A stretch of DNA of 64,000 nt from contig NZ_VLKZ01000005.1 of NCBI RefSeq assembly GCF_007830185.1, positions 202,605-266,604 on the forward strand. Reading direction: 5' to 3'. This document shows positions 9,997-18,319 of this stretch, piece by piece (positions within the stretch are counted from its first letter, which is position 1; each line of letters begins with the position of its first letter). Origin of the DNA: Halalkalibacter nanhaiisediminis. GTDB taxonomy: Bacteria; Bacillota; Bacilli; Bacillales; Bacillaceae_D. A program made the translations under genes and the position numbers. The notes beneath the pieces were generated by a model, which was not told the origin of the DNA, did not search any database, and saw nothing but the letters and a program-made list of their open reading frames with translations.

Positions 9997-11229
9997 ATGT
10001 TGCAAATTGGATTGATTGGCTATGGTACGGTTGGAAGTGGAGTATATGAACGTTTAACGACAACAAAGGAAGCAGTGCAACAACTGCTAGGTCAAGAGTT
10101 TGAGATAAAGGCAATTCTCGTTAAGGATCGTCAAAAAAAGCGTACGGAAAATGTAGAAACAGTGGTAACGACAGAGTGGCAAGAATTCTGCGAGCTTGCT
10201 CAATATGATGTGATTTTTGAAGCAATTGGAGGGATAGAACCAGCCTTTTCCTATACAACGCATTGGTTAGAAAAAGGGATTCCAGTCATAACGGCTAATA
10301 AGAAGCTAGTAGCAGAGAAAGGGGCGGAATTAGAGAAGGCGGCTGAAGTTAACGGCACCTATTATGGGTATGAAGCTGCTGTTGCTGGTGGGGTTCCAAT
10401 TATTAATGCATTGAAAGGGAACCTAGCAACAACACCGATCTCGCGCGTTTCAGGGATTTTAAATGGGACAACGAACTATATGCTAACAGAAATGATCGAA
10501 AACCACCGTAGCTTTGCCGACGTGCTGTTTGAGGCAAAGGAGCTTGGTTATGCAGAGGCTGACCCGACCGATGATCTTGAAGGCTTTGATGCATGGTATA
10601 AAATTCGGATTTTAAGTCGTCTCTGTTTTGGTGAGTGGCCAACAGTTGAAGCTTACTTACGACAAGGCATTTCAGAAATAGAAGATTGGCATGTGGAAGT
10701 AGGGGAAAAAATAGGATTTAAACTAAAATTGATTGGTGAAGCTTGGTATGATGGAGAGAAAGTAGTTGGTGCGGTTAGACCAGCCTTCCTCTCACAAAAT
10801 GAACCGTTAGCAAATGTAAGAGGGGTCACAAATGGCATTTCACTTGAAGGATCTACGATTAACCAACTCCTTTTTATTGGACCAGGTGCTGGTAAAGAAG
10901 CAACGGCAAACAGTATGGTAGAAGATTATCTTTTCCATCAACGGACAACCATTCTTAGCTCGATAGCGCTCAGAAAAGAGAAAGGGGAAGAACCATTCTC
11001 TCACGCTCTTCTTTTTATTACACATTTAGAACGTGAGCAGGCCATTGCATGGGTGAAAGAACATCATGTATCTGTTATTGATACATATAGTCATCATGAA
11101 GGCGAGGGGTGGATTATTACTTCTAGCCGAGGAGAAGATTCTCCTTATCCGACATATCCTATTTACGGTAATGTGTCTAACCGCAAGCAAGTTGAAGCTG
11201 TTCATTCAGCGCAGTTCGGGTCGCTCTAA
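9997..11229 (+). CDS. hom: Homoserine dehydrogenase
   Basis: NAD(P)-dependent reduction of aspartate semialdehyde to homoserine, the branch point to threonine and methionine. The start is ATG 9997, behind GAGAGGGG; the longer in-frame extension to 9922 lacks a ribosome-binding site. Features in 410 residues: Rossmann GYGTVGSGVY at the N-terminus, TANKKLVAEKG, catalytic-domain signature GGVPIINALKG...SRVSGILNGTTNYML, and EADPTDDLEGFDAWYK. The C-terminal 80 residues resemble a short ACT-like region. Unlike the hom-thrC-thrB operon of B. subtilis, it stands alone here and is under S-box rather than threonine control. Confidence 0.95.
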   Translation: MLQIGLIGYGTVGSGVYERLTTTKEAVQQLLGQEFEIKAILVKDRQKKRTENVETVVTTEWQEFCELAQYDVIFEAIGGIEPAFSYTTHWLEKGIPVITANKKLVAEKGAELEKAAEVNGTYYGYEAAVAGGVPIINALKGNLATTPISRVSGILNGTTNYMLTEMIENHRSFADVLFEAKELGYAEADPTDDLEGFDAWYKIRILSRLCFGEWPTVEAYLRQGISEIEDWHVEVGEKIGFKLKLIGEAWYDGEKVVGAVRPAFLSQNEPLANVRGVTNGISLEGSTINQLLFIGPGAGKEATANSMVEDYLFHQRTTILSSIALRKEKGEEPFSHALLFITHLEREQAIAWVKEHHVSVIDTYSHHEGEGWIITSSRGEDSPYPTYPIYGNVSNRKQVEAVHSAQFGSL

Positions 11230-11523
11230 TTTTAATTTTTGATATGCATTCAGAAGTGAAATGGGCTCTTCTTTAATATAAAATGTTCTAACGCCTTGAC
11301 TTGTGTGTAAGTATAGAAATCCCATTGCATCTTTCTCAGGCTTTTTACGGTACGAAATATCGAAAATGGATGTCAGTGGGAATGTATCATTTTTGATCGT
11401 TAGTTGATCTTCAAAAAGCTTCATCTCAAATGAAGTTTCAACCGTACGTTTTTCGGTCCAGCCGATTTCTTGACGAATTTCAACACAGCGTTGTGTAGCT
11501 AGCAGGTTCATAAATTGGCTCAT
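11206..11523 (-). CDS. Small PH-like-fold protein, unknown function (105 aa)
   Basis: A 105-residue protein, convergent with hom and overlapping its 3' end by 24 bases. AAAAGGA lies directly upstream of its ATG. The pattern of alternating beta strands (FEMKLFEDQLTIKND, TSIFDISYRKK, GFLYLHTSQGVRTFYIKEE) ending in a helix (LLNAYQKLKLE) is what bacterial pleckstrin-homology-like domains look like. No catalytic motif, signal peptide or membrane segment is visible. I do not recognise a characterised relative. Confidence 0.75.
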   Translation of the reverse strand: MSQFMNLLATQRCVEIRQEIGWTEKRTVETSFEMKLFEDQLTIKNDTFPLTSIFDISYRKKPEKDAMGFLYLHTSQGVRTFYIKEEPISLLNAYQKLKLERPELR

Positions 11524-11612
11524 TCCTTTTCGCGGGATTTTAATACATCAACTGTAACATATGAGGATGTCTACCACAAAAAATAACTTAACGAAAAATT
11601 CTGAATTTAATG

Positions 11613-11641
11613 TTGACTACAGAAAAATAGTTTGATAATAT
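11613..11641 (+). promoter_or_regulatory. Promoter of 6S RNA
   Basis: TTGACT (11613-11618), 17-base spacer, TAATAT (11636-11641), overlapping an alternative GATAAT (11634-11639). It directly precedes the 6S RNA. Confidence 0.6.
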
Positions 11642-11647
11642 GTAATC

Positions 11648-11890
11648 AAGACAGTGAGAGTCCTGAGATGTACGTGAGCACTATACGTTTTGAGCCAACA
11701 CTTTTTGATTGGGAGCTACCGTTGATTATTGGATTGCATGCCTTCATGGTAAGGAAGTGAGAAGATAAACACATGGCACCCACCTGCCATGCAGGTTCAA
11801 AGCAAAAGGGACAACGGCATTATTGGGATTCTTGCTCTACATAATAAGTGTTTATAAGCAATTTCCTTTATGGAGGTTGCTTATTTTTAT
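11648..11890 (+). ncRNA. ssrS: 6S RNA
   Basis: This 400-base gene-free stretch contains the conserved Gram-positive 6S RNA blocks in order: AGTCCTGAGATGTACGTGAG, GTTTTGAGCCAACACTTTTT, GGTAAGGAAGTGAGAAGATA, ATGGCACCCACCTGCCATG and GGGACAACGGCATTATTGGG. The ends can pair to form the long closing helix around an open bubble that mimics an open promoter for sigma-A RNA polymerase. A terminator closes it (ATAAGCAA paired with TTGCTTAT, then T-rich, 11854-11890). In B. subtilis 6S-1 RNA also sits between aspS and tcdA. Precise ends are estimates. Confidence 0.88.
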
Positions 11891-12033
11891 TGTCGAAATA
11901 GTCAAAAATATGAAAAAATAAATTGGAATCATGTATGATAAGAGTAATAAAGAAAGATGTTACTCGTTTTTTGGGAAGTGAGTTAAAAAAATGGTATGTG
12001 ATAAGTAGTGAATTTGAGATCGGAGTTATGAAA

Positions 12034-13308
12034 ATGGATATCCTCTTTAATGATTTGCAGACATTTCTATTAAATATCCTATTAGTTTTTAGTTTTTTCT
12101 TTATTTATCTTAGGTATGTAGAAAGAAAAGTTCATCGTTTAGCAAATGAATTTTTAATTACGCTAATTGCAGGAATTTCAATTATTCTTTGTTTGTCATT
12201 TACAATTAATCTCCAAAATGGTCATATGTTTGATTTACGTCAAGTTCCTTTTATTGTTGGAGCATTATATGGAGGACGTAGAGTTGCAGTTATTTTATTC
12301 ATTATTTTGACTGTCTATCGATTTTATTTAGATGGTGCTGGGTTTTATGGATCATTAGCCGTTCATTCTTTATTACTTGTTTCTTTATGGTTCATTATTC
12401 CATCCTTTAATCGGACATCAATCCTTAAAAAAAGAGTCGTCCTTGCTATTATCACCTCGTCTCTAGGGGTACTAATAATGGTATTAGTTATTATTTTATT
12501 TTTTCCGAAATTAGTGAATCTACAGTATTTTTTATTTTTTAGTATTTTTTTAATCGTTCAATCAATCGGAACTGTGTTAATTGTTCATTTTATTGAGAAA
12601 GAAAGAAGTAATACAGCTTTAGCTAAAGAATTAAGAAGACTGGAAAAATTGAAGACAGTCAGCGAAATTGCGGCAAGTATATCTCATGAAGTAAGAAATC
12701 CACTAACGGTTACGAAGGGATTTATTCAATTAATGAGAGATCCCGATTTAACAGAAAAACAAAAAGAATTATATATTAATTTTTCTCTAGAAGAATTAGA
12801 TCGAGCTGAACGGACGATTACCGACTATCTCACATTTGCAAAACCTTCATTACATAATATTGAAATATTAGATGTCAATAAAGAAATTGACTATATTATT
12901 AAAGTGGTAAACCCTTTTGCATTATTGAATAATGTTCACATCGATGTACAAAAAGATGATGACCTTTCTATTGTGGGAGAAGGAGAAAAGCTTCATCAAT
13001 GTCTCATCAATATTATCAAAAATGGAATTGAATCGATGCCAGAAGGCGGCAAGATGTCCATTCATTTAAAAGAGAAGAATGGTAAAGCTGCCATTAGCAT
13101 TCGAGATACAGGCGTAGGAATGAATGAAGAACAAATTGAACGATTAGGTACACCATTTTATACAACGAAAGATAAAGGGACGGGACTCGGAACGATGGTT
13201 GTCTACAGTATTATTAAAGCAATGCGTGGTGACATTAAAGTCGAGAGCGAAGTAGGTAAAGGAACTTGTTTTATTCTTTCATTTCCATTGGCTGTAGAGA
13301 ACGATTAA
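12034..13308 (+). CDS. Sensor histidine kinase with LytS-type 5TM domain
   Basis: Membrane histidine kinase of 424 residues. Residues 1-190 hold about six hydrophobic segments with the 5TMR-LYT pattern (DLRQVPFIVGALYGGRR). The HisKA domain has the phosphorylated His218 in SHEVRNPLT, and the ATPase domain carries the N box (NIIKNGIES), G1 (DTGVGM), F box (FYTTKDKGTGLG). The C-terminal half resembles Bacillus sporulation kinases. The start ATG 12034 is chosen because GGAG (12022-12025) sits eight bases upstream. No response regulator is adjacent, so it is an orphan and may feed a phosphorelay such as Spo0F; that is inference. Confidence 0.9.
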   Translation: MDILFNDLQTFLLNILLVFSFFFIYLRYVERKVHRLANEFLITLIAGISIILCLSFTINLQNGHMFDLRQVPFIVGALYGGRRVAVILFIILTVYRFYLDGAGFYGSLAVHSLLLVSLWFIIPSFNRTSILKKRVVLAIITSSLGVLIMVLVIILFFPKLVNLQYFLFFSIFLIVQSIGTVLIVHFIEKERSNTALAKELRRLEKLKTVSEIAASISHEVRNPLTVTKGFIQLMRDPDLTEKQKELYINFSLEELDRAERTITDYLTFAKPSLHNIEILDVNKEIDYIIKVVNPFALLNNVHIDVQKDDDLSIVGEGEKLHQCLINIIKNGIESMPEGGKMSIHLKEKNGKAAISIRDTGVGMNEEQIERLGTPFYTTKDKGTGLGTMVVYSIIKAMRGDIKVESEVGKGTCFILSFPLAVEND

Positions 13309-13370
13309 TTCGTCAAAAGATGAGTGGAAAAGATCTTGATTTTCCTGTGGAAAGTAGTGGGAAAGTGAGC

Positions 13371-13400
13371 TTGCACATAGTTAATTTGCTATGGTATAGT
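13371..13400 (+). promoter_or_regulatory. Promoter of tcdA
   Basis: TTGCAC (13371-13376), 18-base spacer, TATAGT (13395-13400) with an extended -10 TG one base upstream. Confidence 0.6.
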
Positions 13401-13451
13401 CAATTCCGATAATACCTGTTTATATTTATGGGTTGGAAGGGGTAAAAAAGG

Positions 13452-14216
13452 ATGTTGCATCAATTTTCACGTAATGAATTAGCGATTGGGCATGATGGTC
13501 TAGATCGATTGAAAAATAGTACAGTTGCCGTTCTTGGCATAGGAGGAGTAGGTTCGTTCTCGGCAGAGGCTCTTGCACGTTCTGGCGTTGGTAGACTTGT
13601 CCTTGTTGATAAAGACGATGTTGATATTACGAATGTAAATAGACAAATTCATGCGTTATTATCTACAGTTGGAAGACAAAAAGTAGAGTTAATGAAGGAA
13701 CGGATTCAAGATATAAACCCTGATTGTGAAGTGATTGCGTTAAAAATGTTTTATACAGAAGAGACGTATGAGCAATTTTTCAGTTATGATCTTGACTATG
13801 TCATCGATGCGAGCGACACGATTTCTTATAAAATCCATTTAATGAAGCAATGCTTAGAGAGAAAGATTCCAATCATCTCTAGTATGGGTGTCGCCAATAA
13901 AATGGATCCTACTCGCTTACGGGTAACCGATATATCCAAAACAAATTACGATCCTTTGGCGAAGGTGATCCGAACTCGCTTGCGTAAAGAAGGTATTCAT
14001 AAAGGCATTGAAGTCGTTTTCTCTGATGAGCAACCGATCAAGATTCGTGAAGATATCCGAAAAGAGATCGTTCCAGAAACAGCGGAGCAAGGGAGTATTC
14101 GTAAAGCGAAAATTCCACCATCTTCAAATGCATTTGTCCCATCTGTTTGTGGTTTAATTATGGCAGGACGTGTCATTACGAAGCTGTTAGATGGAATTGA
14201 AATTAATCGCGGATAG
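13452..14216 (+). CDS. tcdA: tRNA threonylcarbamoyladenosine dehydratase
   Basis: E1-like enzyme that uses ATP to cyclise the t6A37 base of tRNA to ct6A (B. subtilis YrvM). The 254-residue protein has the ATP-binding Rossmann motif GIGGVGSFSAEALARSG near residue 35, the VDKDDVDITNVNRQ acidic stretch and GSIRKAKIPPSS toward the C-terminus. A ribosome-binding site GGAAGGGG precedes the ATG. A hairpin terminator follows, so it is monocistronic with its own promoter. Confidence 0.94.
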   Translation: MLHQFSRNELAIGHDGLDRLKNSTVAVLGIGGVGSFSAEALARSGVGRLVLVDKDDVDITNVNRQIHALLSTVGRQKVELMKERIQDINPDCEVIALKMFYTEETYEQFFSYDLDYVIDASDTISYKIHLMKQCLERKIPIISSMGVANKMDPTRLRVTDISKTNYDPLAKVIRTRLRKEGIHKGIEVVFSDEQPIKIREDIRKEIVPETAEQGSIRKAKIPPSSNAFVPSVCGLIMAGRVITKLLDGIEINRG

Positions 14217-14233
14217 TAAGGGAAGAAAAGTAG

Positions 14234-14266
14234 AAAGCTGTTGAAAAGTGTTTTCAGCGGCTTTTT
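14234..14266 (+). terminator. Terminator of tcdA
   Basis: AAAGCTGTTGAAAA (14234-14247) pairs with TTTTCAGCGGCTTT (14251-14264) using two GU pairs, followed by T-rich sequence. Confidence 0.8.
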
Positions 14267-14407
14267 ATTATTCCATACTATAGTCATTAGCGATAGGTTC
14301 AGTAGCCTTACCATCGTTGTAAATGATAAAAACGACCTTTTTATATACGAAATTTAGTGTTATACGAGAAATAAGTTCATATATTTTTTAAAAGTCACTC
14401 GAGCCTG

Positions 14408-14436
14408 TTGAATACTCTATCAATATTCCTTATAAT
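14408..14436 (+). promoter_or_regulatory. Promoter of lutABC
   Basis: TTGAAT (14408-14413), 17-base spacer, TATAAT (14431-14436), 58 bases before lutA. Confidence 0.8.
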
Positions 14437-14454
14437 GAAAGCAGTTACATTTTA

Positions 14455-14467
14455 GTCATCAGATGAC
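14455..14467 (+). promoter_or_regulatory. LutR-type operator (GTCATC-A-GATGAC)
   Basis: A perfect 13-base palindrome whose core TCATC-N-GATGA matches, from memory, the site reported for the GntR-family repressor LutR of B. subtilis. It lies 18 bases after the -10 hexamer, in the early transcribed region, a position suited to repression. No lutR or lutP gene is in the window. Confidence 0.7.
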
Positions 14468-14493
14468 CATATGAGTGAAGGGGGAGAATAAAT

Positions 14494-15231
14494 ATGAGCT
14501 ATAATGTTTCGTTGTTTATTACCTGTTTGGCAGATGTTTTCTATCCTGGGGTAGGAAAAGATACAGTTGAGGTGTTAGAGCGCCTAGGGTGTAATGTTGA
14601 TTTTCCAGGAGCCCAAACATGCTGTGGGCAGCCTGCCTTTAACAGTGGTTATCATCGTGAGGCTAAGGACGTTGCTAAAAATATGATTCGTGCTTTTGAA
14701 TCATCTGAATATGTGGTAACACCTTCTGGTTCATGTGCAGCGATGATTCATGAATATCCAGAGTTATTTAAAAATGAACCAGAGTGGAAAGAACGTGCAA
14801 AACGTTTAGTAGAAAAAACATATGAATTCACACAATTCCTAGTTGATATGCTTAAAGTTGAAGATGTAGGAGCTACGTTTCCCGTTAAAGCAACTTATCA
14901 TACATCTTGTCATATGACGCGTTTGCTTGGTGTCAAAGATGCACCAATGAAACTATTAAACAATGTGAACGATTTAGAGTTTACGACATTACCGAATAAA
15001 GAGATATGCTGTGGGTTTGGAGGAACATTTTCGGTGAAAATGGTGCCGATTTCAGAGCAAATGGTCAATGAGAAAATTAGCCATATCGAAGAAACAAATG
15101 CAGAAGTGCTTGTCGGGGCTGATTGTGGGTGCTTGATGAACATTGGTGGGCGGATTGATCGTCAAGGTAAGCCGATTCAAGTCATGCATATTGCCCAGGT
15201 GTTAAATCAAACAGCGAAGACAAAGGGGTGA
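14494..15231 (+). CDS. lutA: Lactate utilisation protein LutA (CCG-domain iron-sulfur protein)
   Basis: First subunit of the LutABC complex that oxidises L-lactate to pyruvate. It contains two cysteine-rich CCG domains: [12 protein letters not shown] near residue 42 and [11 protein letters not shown] near residue 172, which bind an iron-sulfur cluster in relatives such as GlpC and HdrB. The length of 245 residues is normal. ATG is preceded by GAAGGGGGAG. lutB starts seven bases after its stop, with the ribosome-binding site in the lutA end. Confidence 0.95.
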   Translation: MSYNVSLFITCLADVFYPGVGKDTVEVLERLGCNVDFPGAQTCCGQPAFNSGYHREAKDVAKNMIRAFESSEYVVTPSGSCAAMIHEYPELFKNEPEWKERAKRLVEKTYEFTQFLVDMLKVEDVGATFPVKATYHTSCHMTRLLGVKDAPMKLLNNVNDLEFTTLPNKEICCGFGGTFSVKMVPISEQMVNEKISHIEETNAEVLVGADCGCLMNIGGRIDRQGKPIQVMHIAQVLNQTAKTKG

Positions 15232-15238
15232 GTAAGAA

Positions 15239-16663
15239 ATGGCGATGAAAATTGGAGATATTGAGTTTTTTGGACGTGTTGATAAAGGGTTGAAAAACGA
15301 TTTTATGAGAAATGCAGTCGTATCAGCTCAAGAACGATTGAAGAATGCGAAGGATTTTGCTGCGGAGGAACTTGGTGATTGGGAGGATTGGCGTGACTTA
15401 GCTGAGGAAATCCGTCAGCACACTTTAGAAAACCTTGATTATTACTTAGAGCAGCTTGCGACAAATGTCACGAAAAACGGGGGACACGTTTTCTTTGCGC
15501 AGACAGCTGATGAAGCAAATCAATATATCAAGGATGTTGTCGCCAAAAAAGAAGTAAAAAAGATTATTAAGTCCAAATCGATGGTGACAGAAGAAATCAG
15601 TATGAACGATGCGCTTGAAGCAATGGGCTGTGAAGTCATTGAAACGGACTTAGGTGAATATATTCTCCAAATCGATGATCATGATCCACCTTCACATATT
15701 GTTGCACCTGCTCTTCATAAAAACAAAGATCAAATACGTGATACATTCCGTGAAAAAAAAGGCTATCAAAAGTCTTCTAAGCCAGAGGAATTAGCCTTAT
15801 TTGCTCGCGAACAGCTCCGCCAAGAGTTCTTAACTGCAGACCTTGGCATTACTGGCTGTAATTTTGCTGTTGCGGAATCTGGTAGTATATCACTTGTCAC
15901 AAATGAAGGAAATGCACGTCTTGCAACAAGCTTGCCTAAAACGCAAATTTCAGTAATGGGTATGGAGCGGATCGTTCCAACATGGGAAGAGCTTGATGTA
16001 TTAGTGAGCATGTTATGTCGGAGTGCGGTTGGTCAAAAATTAACGAGCTATATAACAGGATTGACAGGCCCAAAGGAAGAAGCCGATGTCGATGGTCCTG
16101 AGGAATTTCATTTAGTGATTGTTGATAACGGACGTTCAAACATTCTCGGAACTGAGTTTCAATCAGCCCTCCAATGTATTCGCTGTGCTGCTTGTATTAA
16201 TGTCTGTCCAATTTATCGCCATATCGGTGGTCATTCATATGGTTCGATTTATCCTGGCCCAATTGGCGCGGTTTTGTCGCCGTTACTTGGTGGCTATGAT
16301 GATTACAAAGAGCTTCCATTTGCTTCGAGCTTATGCGCAGCTTGTACCGATGCGTGCCCTGTTAAAATTCCTTTGCATGAACTGCTCGTCAAGCATAGAC
16401 GTAATATCGTTGAGGATCAAGGGAAGGCTGCCTTTGGTGAGAAGCTAGCAATGAAAGGATTTGCGCTTGCTGCGAGCTCATCAAAGCTCTACAATGTAGG
16501 CTCGAAAATGGCGCCAACGATGATGGGACCATTTTCAAAGGACGGGAAGATTTCAAAAGGGCCAGGTCCTGTTAAACCGTGGACGGATATCCGTGATTTC
16601 CCTGAGCCAAGCAAAGAATCATTTCGGAAATGGTTTGATAAACGAGATAAAAAGGAGGAGTAA
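15239..16663 (+). CDS. lutB: Lactate utilisation protein LutB (iron-sulfur oxidoreductase)
   Basis: 474-residue electron-transfer subunit. The N-terminal two-thirds is the LUD domain ([20 protein letters not shown]); the C-terminal part has two 4Fe-4S motifs, [12 protein letters not shown] near residue 317 and CAACTDACP near residue 373. It is cytoplasmic, with electrons likely passed to the quinone pool. It is the middle gene of lutABC, separated from lutC by two bases. Confidence 0.95.
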   Translation: MAMKIGDIEFFGRVDKGLKNDFMRNAVVSAQERLKNAKDFAAEELGDWEDWRDLAEEIRQHTLENLDYYLEQLATNVTKNGGHVFFAQTADEANQYIKDVVAKKEVKKIIKSKSMVTEEISMNDALEAMGCEVIETDLGEYILQIDDHDPPSHIVAPALHKNKDQIRDTFREKKGYQKSSKPEELALFAREQLRQEFLTADLGITGCNFAVAESGSISLVTNEGNARLATSLPKTQISVMGMERIVPTWEELDVLVSMLCRSAVGQKLTSYITGLTGPKEEADVDGPEEFHLVIVDNGRSNILGTEFQSALQCIRCAACINVCPIYRHIGGHSYGSIYPGPIGAVLSPLLGGYDDYKELPFASSLCAACTDACPVKIPLHELLVKHRRNIVEDQGKAAFGEKLAMKGFALAASSSKLYNVGSKMAPTMMGPFSKDGKISKGPGPVKPWTDIRDFPEPSKESFRKWFDKRDKKEE

Positions 16664-16665
16664 CG

Positions 16666-17385
16666 ATGCAACAAGGTACTGTGCACAATCAAGAGGCCTT
16701 TTTAAATTCGATTGCCAAAAGCTTAGGACGTGAGCGCATTAAATCTCCAGTTGAAAAGCCAGTATGGAAGAAACAACCTCAGCATAGCATTTTTAAAGAT
16801 GAGACACAGGACCAACTTGTCGATCGTCTACGTGAGCAATGTCAACGTATTCATACTCAATTTGAAAGAACGACGGCAGAAGGGTTGTCACAAAAATTGT
16901 CTGAAGTGGTTGAACAATTTGCTGGCGAACGCATTGTGACATGGAAGGATGATCGTTTTGTTGAATTCGGCCTTGATGCACTCTTTGGCACAATGACTAA
17001 TGAGGGTAAACAAATTGATACTTGGGATGTAGAAAAGGGAGAAGAAAATATTGCAATTGCTGAACAGGCAGATATTGGCATTACATTTTCAGATATCACT
17101 CTTGCTGAATCTGGTACGGTTGTCTTAATGAGTGATGCAAATAAGGGGCGTTCGGTTAGCTTACTGCCAACTAGCTACATTGCTATTATTCCGAAAAGTA
17201 CACTTGTCCCCAGAATGACCCAAGCAACAGCATATTTGCATCAAGTTGCAAAAGAGGAGAAGCGTTTTCCATCTTGTGTGAACTTCATCTCTGGGCCGAG
17301 TAACAGTGCTGATATTGAAATGAATCTTGTTGTAGGAGTTCATGGACCGATAAGAGCTTGCTATATTGTTGTCGATGACCGTTAA
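16666..17385 (+). CDS. lutC: Lactate utilisation protein LutC
   Basis: 239-residue LUD-domain protein, third subunit of the lactate oxidation complex. The LUD signature ITLAESGTVVLMSD and the closing GPSNSADIEMNLVVGVHGP are both visible. The ribosome-binding site AAAGGAGGAG lies in the end of lutB, showing translational coupling. Intact lutABC under a LutR-like operator predicts growth on L-lactate; the usual permease lutP is not adjacent. Confidence 0.95.
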   Translation: MQQGTVHNQEAFLNSIAKSLGRERIKSPVEKPVWKKQPQHSIFKDETQDQLVDRLREQCQRIHTQFERTTAEGLSQKLSEVVEQFAGERIVTWKDDRFVEFGLDALFGTMTNEGKQIDTWDVEKGEENIAIAEQADIGITFSDITLAESGTVVLMSDANKGRSVSLLPTSYIAIIPKSTLVPRMTQATAYLHQVAKEEKRFPSCVNFISGPSNSADIEMNLVVGVHGPIRACYIVVDDR

Positions 17386-17409
17386 AGTAATGAGCGTAGC
17401 TGTTACATT

Positions 17410-17446
17410 AAAAAGTCCGCTATAAGTAGCAATCTCATAGCGGACT
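17410..17446 (-). terminator. Terminator of the rsfA-like gene
   Basis: Perfect 10-base arms AGTCCGCTAT (17414-17423) and ATAGCGGACT (17437-17446). The T run follows only on the minus strand, so it serves the rsfA-like gene; it may also stop lutC weakly. Confidence 0.75.
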
Positions 17447-17500
17447 AGTAGCGTGCGTAATCATTGTTTATTTAGTAATGTCTTTGAAAGTCTTTCCTTT

Positions 17501-18127
17501 TTATTTCGCTAATTTTTCAAGGTTGCCATTCTTGTCCATTTTAAAAGCAGCATTAGAGAGTGATTCTTCGTCCTCTAAAATAGCCATTCGTCTAGCTCGA
17601 TTCATAATTTGGATAAGAGATTGATAATCCTCTTCAATGATACTATTATCTTGTTTGATTTTCTTTAATTCACGTTCTAATTCAAGAGTACGTGATTGTA
17701 GTTTCTGGTTCTCTTTTGCTAACAACTCATTTTCTCGTTGCAAGGAAGTCGATTGAAGATTTGACTGAGTAAGTGATTGGAGGTAGGTGATGACTGTCTC
17801 CAAGGACATCTCGTGATCTATTGATCTTGAGCTATGCTCAACCATTGTTTGAGGTGACCATATTGTTCTCATTTGTGGATAATAAGAAAAGGATGTGGCA
17901 CGTTTTCGGTCTTTCCGTTCTTTCTTCGCTTCAGCAATTTGATTCATATAACGATTACGAACGACAGCGTTCCAGCGGAAACCACAAGCGGCGGACGTCC
18001 GATTTAATTCATCACCTACTTCATCAAATGCACGTAATTGTGTGCTGCCATCACGAATGTGTTTTAACACAGTTTCGGCAAGTAATACGTCATCTTCATG
18101 TGACCAAGCATCTTGTCTAACTTTCAT
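17501..18127 (-). CDS. RsfA-family transcriptional regulator
   Basis: 208-residue protein of the RsfA/YlbO type. The N-terminal Myb/SANT-like domain (RQDAWSHEDDVLLAE...GFRWNAVVRNRY) is the DNA-binding part; residues about 115-185 form a coiled coil rich in Leu, Glu and Gln. In B. subtilis RsfA is a sigma-F dependent modulator of forespore genes. The start at 18127 is chosen because AAGGAG lies upstream at normal distance; a 14-residue longer form is possible. Divergent from the kinase gene at 18320. Confidence 0.88.
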   Translation of the reverse strand: MKVRQDAWSHEDDVLLAETVLKHIRDGSTQLRAFDEVGDELNRTSAACGFRWNAVVRNRYMNQIAEAKKERKDRKRATSFSYYPQMRTIWSPQTMVEHSSRSIDHEMSLETVITYLQSLTQSNLQSTSLQRENELLAKENQKLQSRTLELERELKKIKQDNSIIEEDYQSLIQIMNRARRMAILEDEESLSNAAFKMDKNGNLEKLAK

Positions 18128-18319
18128 TCTTTTCATCTCCTTATTTTTAACATAAAAGCTAGTTGTCATAAATTATTTCCATAATGCAGGCTATTTATAC
18201 AAGGATGATAGAAAAAGGAGAAAGCTGTAGATTGCTTTTTTTCTCAAAGAGAACAGTGTAGAATGATAAAAAAGTCATACATATTTAAGATTTCGATAGT
18301 ATTCAAGGGGCATCAGCAC

